The notes beneath the pieces were generated by a model that had not been told where the DNA came from, did not search any database, and saw only the letters and a program-made list of their open reading frames with translations. From the NCBI GenBank assembly GCA_022511285.1, contig JAFLRW010000045.1, forward strand, positions 1 through 12,278: a stretch of 12,278 bases of DNA, read 5' to 3'. A program made the translations under genes and the position numbers. Positions 1 to 5,129 of this stretch are shown here, one piece after another; the stretch's first letter is position 1, and each line of letters opens with the position of its first letter. This DNA is from Duncaniella sp. (GTDB lineage: Bacteria; Bacteroidota; Bacteroidia; Bacteroidales; Muribaculaceae).

Positions 1-2
1 TA

Positions 3-65
3 AATTTTTCTAACCCTAAATCTGAATTCTTCAAACAAATCGCTAATTTTGCACTTGCCAGTTGA
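3..65 (+). pseudogene. possible 3' end of an unidentified plus-strand gene
   Basis: An open frame enters from the left edge and stops at TGA 63-65. Its last residues read ...FFKQIANFALAS. It is too short to recognise. It sits 71 bases upstream of an insertion-sequence-like end (136-161), so it could be the C-terminus of a transposase. Another frame through 4-186 is also open and this one has no codon evidence behind it. This is a guess from position only. Confidence 0.15.
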
Positions 66-84
66 ACCTGCCCGTCTAAAAGGA

Positions 85-113
85 AAAGAGTCCGGTGCAA
101 TACCGAACCCTTT
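85..113 (-). terminator. probable intrinsic terminator of the small exported-protein operon
   Basis: Arms 85-96 and 102-113 flank a 5-nt loop. In minus-strand RNA they pair over 12 positions with two G-U wobbles. In plus-strand RNA the same two positions are mismatches, so the hairpin favours minus-strand transcription. In the minus direction it runs into the T-rich tract TCTTTTCCTTTTAG (rc of about 74-87). It lies 174 bases beyond the stop of the 91-residue gene and is the first good stop signal there. It could also belong to a mobile-element end. Confidence 0.5.
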
Positions 114-115
114 CT

Positions 116-136
116 CAAAATTAATAATTAATTTTG
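116..136. repeat. perfect 21-bp palindrome
   Basis: Two 10-bp arms (CAAAATTAAT and ATTAATTTTG) surround a central A. The sequence is purely AT-rich apart from the ends and abuts the insertion-sequence-like end at 136-161. It may be part of the mobile-element terminus or a protein-binding site; nothing else in the sequence decides. Confidence 0.4.
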
Positions 137-178
137 TGTCCAAACTTTGGGGTGCACTTCACATTTTGAGACACCCTC
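136..178. mobile_element. insertion-sequence end-like sequences
   Basis: Bases 136-161, read on the minus strand, begin TGAAGTGCACCCCAAAG and continue TTTGGACAC. This resembles the TG...CA terminal inverted repeats of IS3-family (IS150 group) elements, as recalled from family knowledge. Immediately adjoining, 162-178 on the minus strand reads GAGGGTGTCTCAAAATG, like the ends of IS5/IS1182-type elements. The body of any element would lie to the left, outside the window. Without the matching left end or a target duplication this stays tentative. Confidence 0.35.
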
Positions 179-286
179 AATTTTTCTAAAAACCTTTATC
201 GGGAAGCAATAACTTTCAATATGTCGACTTATCAATATGATGCGAAACGATGGTCATAATGTTTCCAGATAAAGCTTTGTTGCAAA

Positions 287-562
287 TTATTTGACGTTAA
301 TCCAACCCGAGCCTCCGCATGTTGAACAATCCACAGTGTAAGTACTATAGCCTTTGTAGTCGCATGCTCTACAACCATAGCCACTGCAAGGTGCATGGAG
401 GATGCGTTCTTCTACTTTGCCAGTCCCTTTACAGGTGCGACATTGGCGCCTTACTTTTATCTGTTCCGTAGAACTACTGTTTTCAACAGTTAGCGCATAG
501 ATTGTTCCGACGCCAACGAATGCCAATGCTAATGCAAACAAGAATGTCCTTACTCTTTTCAT
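287..562 (-). CDS. exported Cys-rich protein with DnaJ-type zinc-finger motifs (91 aa)
   Basis: Residues 1-24 are a typical export signal: MKRVR followed by a hydrophobic stretch ending near YALT. Cysteines are at 41, 44, 59, 64, 67, 79 and 82. They make CxxCxGxG at 41-48, CxxCxxxG at 64-71 and CxxCxGxG at 79-86, the pattern of the DnaJ central zinc-finger domain, which normally binds two zinc ions. No J-domain or substrate domain is present. DnaJ fingers are cytoplasmic in known chaperones, so a version behind a signal peptide is odd; the cysteines might bind metal or form disulfides in the envelope. It is the last gene of the minus-strand cluster, 58 bases after the 47-residue lipoprotein, and likely shares the promoter at 1099-1129. 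The function is unknown. Confidence 0.72.
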   Translation of the reverse strand: MKRVRTFLFALALAFVGVGTIYALTVENSSSTEQIKVRRQCRTCKGTGKVEERILHAPCSGYGCRACDYKGYSTYTVDCSTCGGSGWINVK

Positions 563-620
563 ATACGTAAGTTTTAGTTGGTGAAATTTTAAGTCAAATT
601 AGATCGACCCGATTAATAGA

Positions 621-764
621 TTAGTATCTGTATTCGCTGGGGGCGGTGTAATTCCACCCTTGACGAAATCCTTCACTAAACTCGTAACTACCACACGATG
701 ATAATACCATTGTGCAGATAGATGCGACTATTGCAGCAAGCAAAATTTTCTGTGTCTTTTTCAT
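621..764 (-). CDS. small lipoprotein, 47 aa
   Basis: The frame starts at ATG 764-762 and ends at TAA 623-621. Residues 1-24 form a lipoprotein signal: MKKTQK, a hydrophobic core, then the lipobox LSSC with the acylated cysteine at residue 24. The mature part is only about 24 residues (CGSYEFSEGF...PSEYRY) and is rich in aromatic residues. Its start overlaps the stop of the upstream 102-residue gene in TAATG, so translation is probably coupled. The clear lipobox, the operon position and the exact overlap support a real gene despite its length. No family is recognised. The mature peptide would be anchored in the inner or outer membrane. Confidence 0.7.
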   Translation of the reverse strand: MKKTQKILLAAIVASICTMVLSSCGSYEFSEGFRQGWNYTAPSEYRY

Positions 765-1072
765 TACATTGAGAAATAATATTTGTTACCACCTACGTTG
801 ATATAATAACTTCCGCGGCTCTTTTCCTCATCGGTTTGAGACACTAATACATAGAAAGTTCCCTTTCCGTTCACTTCCGCCACATAGTTTCCGTGTACGT
901 CCATTTTTACGGAGATACTAACTGAAGAACCACCGACGGTTTTAGCGCTCCCTGTATAAAGGCAAGGAGAGCTCGGATCACATGTCTGAGCTGCCGCAGT
1001 GAATGAGAGTGCAGGAACTACAGCCGTGGCACTGCTCATGAGGATTGCGATTACTAATAATACTTTTTTCAT
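764..1072 (-). CDS. small secreted protein of unknown function, 102 aa
   Basis: The start is taken at ATG 1072-1070. The frame stays open further upstream, to 1333, but that extension would cross a consensus promoter and the XRE gene, and only this start begins with a signal peptide. Residues 1-28 are MKKVLLVIAILM... ending in AAA before QTC, a standard signal peptidase I site. Cys31 and Cys37 (CDPSSPC) could form a disulfide near the mature N-terminus. The rest is Ser/Gly/Val/Tyr-rich with alternating residues suggesting a small beta-sheet domain. It is the first gene after the promoter at 1099-1129 and overlaps the next gene by one base. No known family is recognised. Confidence 0.72.
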   Translation of the reverse strand: MKKVLLVIAILMSSATAVVPALSFTAAAQTCDPSSPCLYTGSAKTVGGSSVSISVKMDVHGNYVAEVNGKGTFYVLVSQTDEEKSRGSYYINVGGNKYYFSM

Positions 1073-1098
1073 AAATATATTGTTAATATTGTTGTCCG

Positions 1099-1129
1099 CA
1101 AAGTTACAGCATCCTGATAATCCCACAAA
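1099..1129 (-). promoter_or_regulatory. Bacteroidetes-type promoter for the small exported proteins
   Basis: On the minus strand, TTTG (1129-1126) is followed after 19 bp by TAACTTTG (1106-1099), an exact match to the TTTG-(19-21)-TAnnTTTG consensus of the Bacteroidetes primary sigma factor. Transcription should begin near 1092, giving a leader of about 20 nt before ATG 1072. It lies only 42 bases beyond the stop of the XRE regulator gene, so that regulator is a natural candidate to act here. Confidence 0.75.
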
Positions 1130-1170
1130 TGTAATAGCGTCAGTTGTTTTCACGGTTGTGTAAGTAAATT

Positions 1171-1392
1171 TTACGGTTTGTTTGGCGGTTGCGACATGTA
1201 TTGCGATAAGTCTTGAAAGAAATCGTGATTGAGGGCTTTCGATATTCTGATGAGCATGTCGGTGTTGATTGACGGTTGCGAGAAGATGTAGTACATGTTT
1301 GTTCGCTCGCAATTGATTTTTCGAGCCAACCAAGATGGCGTCCGTTCCTGTCGTCGCATTTCTGCCTCTATTGCTTTACCGATATGTACCAT
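1171..1392 (-). CDS. small XRE-type helix-turn-helix protein, 73 aa
   Basis: The protein is almost entirely one helix-turn-helix domain. Residues 5-15 form helix 1 (GKAIEAEMRRQ), residues 19-29 hold the turn region (SWLARKINCER), residues 29-40 the likely recognition helix (RTNMYYIFSQPS), and then INTDMLIRISKALNHDFF closes the fold as in lambda-repressor-like regulators. Stand-alone XRE proteins of this size usually bind operators near their own gene. The start is ATG 1392; an in-frame TGA lies 10 codons upstream (1422-1420). An internal ATG at residue 12 would cut helix 1, so it is unlikely. It lies between two consensus promoters on the same strand, with the small exported-protein genes downstream. 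Target and signal are unknown. Confidence 0.8.
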   Translation of the reverse strand: MVHIGKAIEAEMRRQERTPSWLARKINCERTNMYYIFSQPSINTDMLIRISKALNHDFFQDLSQYMSQPPNKP

Positions 1393-1431
1393 GTGTGGAG
1401 ATGGTCCCCTCTTGAAGGGTCATTGCGCCAT

Positions 1432-1475
1432 TGGCTCCCGATGGTCGAATATGGGTAAAAAGAAAGCGGGAGCCA
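1432..1475. repeat. inverted repeat, 9-bp arms, in the XRE leader
   Basis: TGGCTCCCG at 1432-1440 and CGGGAGCCA at 1467-1475 are perfectly complementary across 26 nt. No T-run follows in either direction, so it is not an ordinary terminator. In minus-strand RNA it would form a GC-rich stem 40 nt before the XRE start codon and could affect translation or serve as an operator. Confidence 0.4.
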
Positions 1476-1603
1476 TGTCGCCGCTCGCCTTGCAATCCGT
1501 AGCCTTCGAACTTGCTTCAATCACCAGAACGAGCAACTTCGACTCCACGCTATTATATGCAGATACTGGTAGCCCATTCCGGTGGCTGTACCGAAATGAG
1601 GCA

Positions 1604-1620
1604 TATGTAGTATATACATA
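1604..1620. repeat. AT-rich inverted repeat TATGTA-N5-TACATA
   Basis: Two 6-bp arms, 1604-1609 and 1615-1620, flank a 5-bp spacer. The size and spacing suit a dimeric DNA-binding protein such as an XRE regulator, but nothing shows that it is used. It lies downstream of the predicted start of transcription at about 1774. Confidence 0.2.
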
Positions 1621-1780
1621 CTCGTGGCGTCTATCGTTACCCTGTTCTTCGGCGATTGGTTGGAGTGTTCGAAGTTCCGGATTGCGAAGAACAAAGCGTC
1701 AATACACGCTTTCTAAATATTAATACTTTCCACTCTGTCTGTCGTGACACTGACTCGTGCCCACAGGGAGAGGATGTATG

Positions 1781-1812
1781 CAAAAATATAAATCATTTTT
1801 TAAATAAGCAAA
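1781..1812 (-). promoter_or_regulatory. Bacteroidetes-type promoter upstream of the XRE gene
   Basis: On the minus strand, TTTG (1812-1809) is followed after 20 bp by TATTTTTG (1788-1781), a full match to the TTTG/TAnnTTTG consensus. It lies just beyond the terminator of the foldase gene, where a new transcription unit is expected. The first minus-strand gene downstream is the XRE regulator, starting at 1392. Confidence 0.6.
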
Positions 1813-1854
1813 CCTATGGTTGATAACTTCACTGTATCCGCATTAAAATAATAT

Positions 1855-1901
1855 CAACACAAGCGGGGACAATCTTTAAAAGATCGCCCCCGCTTGTGTT
1901 G
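1855..1901 (-). terminator. strong intrinsic terminator after the foldase gene
   Basis: Arms 1855-1868 and 1888-1901 are perfectly complementary over 14 bp and GC-rich at the base of the loop. The loop itself contains a further AT-rich pairing (ATCTTT/AAAGAT). On the minus strand the hairpin is followed by the T-rich tract ATATTATTTTA. It begins 23 bases after the foldase stop codon. Confidence 0.88.
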
Positions 1902-1924
1902 GAAAGGAGTGTGGTTGCCGCGGA

Positions 1925-3985
1925 TTAGCGGTAGAATTTGGTCATGTTGTTTTTGATAGTGTTTTTGCCAAGCAGGATGGCGGGGAGATTGCCGGCGAGG
2001 CGTGCGGCACCGCGCTGTTGGTTGAAGCGGGTGGCGCTTTCGTCGTAGTTGTAGGGGCGACCCTCGTTGTCAACAGAGAGCACCTGGAGTACAACTACGG
2101 AGTTGTTGGCCTGCATCGGGCCGATGAGTTCGCCGGGGTTGGCGGCAGCTACTTTGCCCTGTACGGCGCCTTCGTTCATGCCGATGCCCGGAATCATGTA
2201 TTGTGAGAAGTTGACAGTGGTGGTGTCGGCCTCTGTGCCCATCAGTGCGGCATATCCGGCCACGTCCTTTGCTTTGCCTTGATAGTCGGCCAGGAGTTTG
2301 GCTGCTTTCTTGTTGTTCATGGCGCGCGTGGTGAGAGCGGCGGAGAGTTGAGGATCGCGTGCGGGACGATAGTCGGTGTAGATGTCCTGAAGTGCGACAG
2401 CTATGAAGCGTCCGGTCTGAAGGTCGCCAAACACGGGTGAAACTTCACCTTTCTTGGCATCCATAGTCCAGGCTACGGCAGAGTGGGAGTCGGTGATGTT
2501 GCCCAACGAGGCTGACGATGCGGTGACATAGGCGGGGAATGTGGTGAAGCCTGAGGCTTGAGCGCTGTCGGTGAAGGCAGTTGCTGTCTTATGATCGGCC
2601 ACATAGTTGGTGAGACGAGTCTCAAGGTCGTTGATTGTGGCGTTTGAGGGCTCGATGGTGTAAGATGCCGTGGTGAGGTCGTAGACGGTAACGGGGGCTG
2701 ATTTTTCAACCACACGAACGATGCGTCCGCCCTGAGCGAGGGTGTCGGGGGCGAAGTAGACACCGGTGGCGCGACCCTCGATGAGTTCGCTTACCATAGA
2801 TGTGGCGGGGTCAAGCAGGGAGATTTCAGTGGCTTGCTGGCTCTGGGCCACGAGGGGAGAGGCGGCAACGGTGTCGAATGGGGTGCCGGCGTTGAGCACA
2901 GCCACGAGAGAGTCAATCTGAGCGCGAGTGCCCTGCACGGCCATAAAGTCGAGCTTCACATTGTCTGTCTCCTGTGTCTTGCCGTTGAGTTTGGCGAGGG
3001 TAAATTCGTTGCCGTTGCGGCTCACTAATGTGGCGGTCCCGACGGAGAGGGTGTCAAGAGCGGCTTTGAGACGGGCCTGACGGTCAACATCGGTCTGTGA
3101 GATTCTCTCGTTTTCAACCACGAAAGCGTCGGGGAGCTGGACTTCGGCCTGAGAGTTGAGGGCGAGGAGGGCATCCTCAACGGCCTGCTGTCCGGCTATG
3201 ATGTCGGCCTGTGAGGGCACGATGTTGACTGTGATGTAGCTGACCAGGCGGCTCGGCTCGTCGAGCTTATATTTTGCTTTCTCTGAGGCGTAGAGGCTCT
3301 CGATGTCGGAGGTCTCTACGGTAAACTCGGCGTCGTCAAGCGAGTTGAGGTCTTTTTTTGCGTAGAGCACCGAGGCTGTCGACACTAACTCGTTGTAGGT
3401 GGCTTTGGCGTCGAGGTCGTTGGCGGTGAGCACGCCCGAGAAGAGGTTTTGAAATTTCTGCTGGAGGAGCATTTTCTCCACATTCTGCTCAAGCTCCACC
3501 CAATATTGCTGCAGCTGAACGGCCTGTTCCTGCGGGAGATTGTATTTAGCGGGGTTGTAAGCCATATCGTGGGCTGTAGCTGCGTCGGGGAGGCCGAGCT
3601 GCTGTTGAATCATGCTGTTGACATACTGAGAATTTTTGCCCACCATCATTTCAGAGAGTTCGCTGTCAGTCACAGTGAGGCCGAGTTTCTGAATCTCTTT
3701 CTCAAAGAGCTTCTCGGCAATCATGTCGTTGAGCACACGCTGCTGGAGCACAGAGGGGTCGGATGTGCGGCCGCTCTGTTGGTCCTGCTGTTGTGCCAAC
3801 TGCACACGACGTTGAAATTCCTGAACATCCACTTTAGTGTCGCCGGCAGTGGCGAGGGTGGTCCCGGTGCCGAATAGGGTGCGACTGGAAGTAAAGAAGT
3901 CACCGATGATAAAAGCCAGCAAAGCGGCTCCAACGATGATGAGCAAGAGCACGGACTTGCTACGGATTTTTTCGAGTGTTGCCAT
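1925..3985 (-). CDS. PpiD/SurA-like periplasmic peptidyl-prolyl isomerase, 686 aa
   Basis: Probable membrane-anchored foldase helping newly exported proteins fold in the periplasm. Residues 1-10 are cytoplasmic, 11-30 are one membrane helix (SVLLLIIVGAALLAF), and the rest is outside. Residues 45-200 resemble the SurA N-terminal chaperone domain, with the typical VDVQEFQRRVQ and VLNDMIAEKLFEKEIQKLGLTV stretches. Parvulin-like segments follow around 340-430 (NAGTPFDTVAAS), 505-535 (KKGEVSPVFG) and 600-640 (NPGELIGPMQ). The isomerase domain looks divergent, so the protein may act mainly as a chaperone. Length and layout match Bacteroidetes 'peptidylprolyl isomerase' PpiD-type proteins. It is a single-gene unit with its own promoter (4051-4081) and terminator (1855-1901). 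Confidence 0.9.
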   Translation of the reverse strand: MATLEKIRSKSVLLLIIVGAALLAFIIGDFFTSSRTLFGTGTTLATAGDTKVDVQEFQRRVQLAQQQDQQSGRTSDPSVLQQRVLNDMIAEKLFEKEIQKLGLTVTDSELSEMMVGKNSQYVNSMIQQQLGLPDAATAHDMAYNPAKYNLPQEQAVQLQQYWVELEQNVEKMLLQQKFQNLFSGVLTANDLDAKATYNELVSTASVLYAKKDLNSLDDAEFTVETSDIESLYASEKAKYKLDEPSRLVSYITVNIVPSQADIIAGQQAVEDALLALNSQAEVQLPDAFVVENERISQTDVDRQARLKAALDTLSVGTATLVSRNGNEFTLAKLNGKTQETDNVKLDFMAVQGTRAQIDSLVAVLNAGTPFDTVAASPLVAQSQQATEISLLDPATSMVSELIEGRATGVYFAPDTLAQGGRIVRVVEKSAPVTVYDLTTASYTIEPSNATINDLETRLTNYVADHKTATAFTDSAQASGFTTFPAYVTASSASLGNITDSHSAVAWTMDAKKGEVSPVFGDLQTGRFIAVALQDIYTDYRPARDPQLSAALTTRAMNNKKAAKLLADYQGKAKDVAGYAALMGTEADTTTVNFSQYMIPGIGMNEGAVQGKVAAANPGELIGPMQANNSVVVLQVLSVDNEGRPYNYDESATRFNQQRGAARLAGNLPAILLGKNTIKNNMTKFYR

Positions 3986-4050
3986 TACTATGTTAAGATG
4001 TTTTTATTATTAGCAAAATATCAGAGCGCGGTGCGCGCGCAATTAACGCA

Positions 4051-4081
4051 CAAAGTTACAACATTTCTCCTTTATTTCAAA
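4051..4081 (-). promoter_or_regulatory. promoter of the foldase gene
   Basis: On the minus strand, TTTG (4081-4078) is followed after 19 bp by TAACTTTG (4058-4051), an exact Bacteroidetes consensus with the same -7 box and spacing as the promoter at 1099-1129. Transcription should start near 4044, leaving a leader of about 60 nt that contains a GC-rich alternating stretch (4026-4041). Confidence 0.78.
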
Positions 4082-4098
4082 ACCTCAGTGGCTTATTC

Positions 4099-4115
4099 TT
4101 TGCTCCGGGAGCAAA
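4099..4115. promoter_or_regulatory. 17-bp palindrome just upstream of the foldase promoter
   Basis: TTTGCTCC at 4099-4106 and GGAGCAAA at 4108-4115 mirror each other around a single G. It lies 17 bp upstream of the foldase -33 box, a usual place for an activator site. It could instead be a terminator-like hairpin for the lipoprotein gene that ends at 4172, but no T-run follows on the minus strand. Confidence 0.35.
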
Positions 4116-4171
4116 AAACAACAAAAATTATCATTAACATACATTCTGAGCAGGGCGGGAGATGCGGCCAA

Positions 4172-4789
4172 TTATCGCTCCCAGGCGTTAAGAATCTCGC
4201 CGATATACATTGTGTGGACGCCCATGCCGCGTTCATAGATTTTAGCAGCATCGGGGTCTATCTTTTCGATGTCGAATGGGGCGCTATAGATGATTTTACA
4301 CTCTATGGCGAGTGTGGCTTCACGGAAAACAGGATTGCCCAACTCGGTGAACTCGGGGGTCAGTCCGGCTTCGCTCAGCTTGTCGCCATCGCGTCCGGAG
4401 TGTGTCCCGATGTATTGCAGGGCCTCCCGTTTACTCTCGGGAAAGGCTGTGACGGTGAAATATTGGTTGCGCTCCATGAATTCGTAGGTGTAGCGGCTTG
4501 ATGATACATAGACGATTACCACGGGCCGCCCCCACAGCTCGCCCAAACTACCCCAACTGATAGTCATAGCGTTCATATCACCGCGTGTCCCGACGGCAAG
4601 CGCCATCCAGTCTTTATTGAACAGCTCTACGGCATTCTTTATATCATAGGGTGTGATGGACCGCCACCGGGCAGAATCAGAGGCGACGTTTGTTTCATCT
4701 TGCTCCTCAGCCGCCATGTTAGAATTACATGAGAGTAACATCAGTGATGCGAATGTGGCCATCACGGCAAAAATGGTTTTAAATTTCAT
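4172..4789 (-). CDS. lipoprotein with a flavin-reductase-like (FMN-binding split barrel) domain, 205 aa
   Basis: Residues 1-21 are a lipoprotein signal: MKFK, a hydrophobic core and lipobox LLSC, with the acylated cysteine at residue 21. After an acidic linker, residues 48-203 match the flavin reductase family common in Bacteroidales: NKDWMALAVGTRGDMNAMTISWGSLGELWGRPV, then the SRYTYEFMERNQYFTVTAF block and GTHSGRDGDKLSEAGLTP. These proteins bind FMN and reduce flavin or related substrates; close relatives are normally cytoplasmic and have no signal. The lipobox would place this one in the cell envelope. The gene lies in a short unit with the TATATTTG box at 4926-4933 and a candidate 25-codon peptide upstream. 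The fold is well supported; activity and substrate are not. Confidence 0.82.
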   Translation of the reverse strand: MKFKTIFAVMATFASLMLLSCNSNMAAEEQDETNVASDSARWRSITPYDIKNAVELFNKDWMALAVGTRGDMNAMTISWGSLGELWGRPVVIVYVSSSRYTYEFMERNQYFTVTAFPESKREALQYIGTHSGRDGDKLSEAGLTPEFTELGNPVFREATLAIECKIIYSAPFDIEKIDPDAAKIYERGMGVHTMYIGEILNAWER

Positions 4790-4832
4790 ACTTCTTAATG
4801 ATATTAAACGGATAATAATAGAGTTTTAGAGG

Positions 4833-4910
4833 CTATATGGTACAGCGCTTGTAGCGATTGGGCAAGGAGCCAAACATGACCCTTTTATGATGGTTGTTTT
4901 CTTTCTTCAT
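4833..4910 (-). CDS. candidate small basic peptide, 25 aa
   Basis: ATG 4910-4908 opens a 25-codon frame ending in TAG 4835-4833: MKKENNHHKRVMFGSLPNRY then KRCTI. Nine of the 25 residues are Lys, Arg or His. The start has the A-rich upstream context (AATTTGAAAT) typical of Bacteroidetes genes and lies 15 bases after a TATATTTG -7 box, so it would be the first frame on the transcript. The lipoprotein gene begins 43 bases after its stop. It could be a true small protein, a leader peptide controlling the lipoprotein gene, or chance. No family is recognised. Confidence 0.4.
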   Translation of the reverse strand: MKKENNHHKRVMFGSLPNRYKRCTI

Positions 4911-4925
4911 ATTTCAAATTTATTA

Positions 4926-4933
4926 CAAATATA
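4926..4933 (-). promoter_or_regulatory. TATATTTG -7 box for the flavin-reductase-like lipoprotein unit
   Basis: On the minus strand, 4933-4926 reads TATATTTG, an exact TAnnTTTG match. At the -33 position only the partial match TTTA is found, 21 bp upstream. Predicted transcription start is near 4919, a few bases before the 25-codon frame and about 130 before the lipoprotein start. Confidence 0.5.
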
Positions 4934-5113
4934 CTGATTTTTCGGAAATTTTCATAAAAACAGCATGTCAATCAGCGGGGACGGATGGATTTTCCACCCG
5001 AAGACAAACGCTTTAACGTCAACATCGGGCTCTACATCTATGGTGGAGAGTTGAGAATTAATAAATTTTGATGCGTGATGATTTTGGAGTGTGGGGAATT
5101 GCATTTTTTTGAG

Positions 5114-5121
5114 TACTTTTG
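5114..5121 (+). promoter_or_regulatory. TACTTTTG -7 box directly before recF
   Basis: Bases 5114-5121 are an exact TAnnTTTG match. No TTTG lies at the usual distance; the nearest, 5083-5086, has a 27-bp spacer. A start about 7 nt downstream would fall near 5128, practically at the recF ATG (5130), so the operon transcript might be leaderless. The rest of 4934-5113 shows nothing further that can be supported. Confidence 0.4.
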
Positions 5122-5129
5122 CAACTGCT

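Larger units (their letters stand above)
1393..1780 (-). other. long leader upstream of the XRE gene, coding status unclear
   Basis: No recognisable gene lies here, but the stretch should be transcribed from the promoter at 1781-1812 into the XRE gene, as a leader of about 380 nt. It contains inverted repeats at 1432-1475, 1604-1620 and 1693-1712, plus a short hairpin at 1406-1419 just before the XRE start. A minus-strand frame is open from 1698 to the TGA at 1422-1420 (92 codons). It is in the same frame as the XRE gene, but its first ATG is at codon 74, and a GTG at codon 51 would give 42 residues. A plus-strand frame over 1295-1723 is also open. It could be a structured regulatory RNA, a gene with a non-ATG start, or a decayed gene. 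Confidence 0.4.

Noticed and set aside
1073..1333. Long upstream extension of the 102-residue secreted protein
   Set aside because: It would cross a consensus promoter and most of the XRE gene, and would bury the signal peptide in the middle of the protein.
1295..1723. 142-codon plus-strand open frame
   Set aside because: It begins inside the XRE gene on the other strand, shows no recognisable domain, and has no promoter on its strand. It is kept only as part of the unclear leader region.
1393..1780. RNase P RNA, tmRNA, 6S RNA or SRP RNA in the XRE leader
   Set aside because: The length is similar to some of these, but none of their conserved sequence blocks (for example the SRP GGAAG loop region or the tmRNA 3' tRNA-like end) was found.
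4099..4115. Classical terminator for the flavin-reductase-like lipoprotein gene
   Set aside because: In minus-strand transcription the hairpin is followed by AATAAG-like sequence, not a T-run.
4985..5071. 28-codon plus-strand frame before recF
   Set aside because: No promoter or start context points to it and it matches nothing known; chance frames of this length are common.
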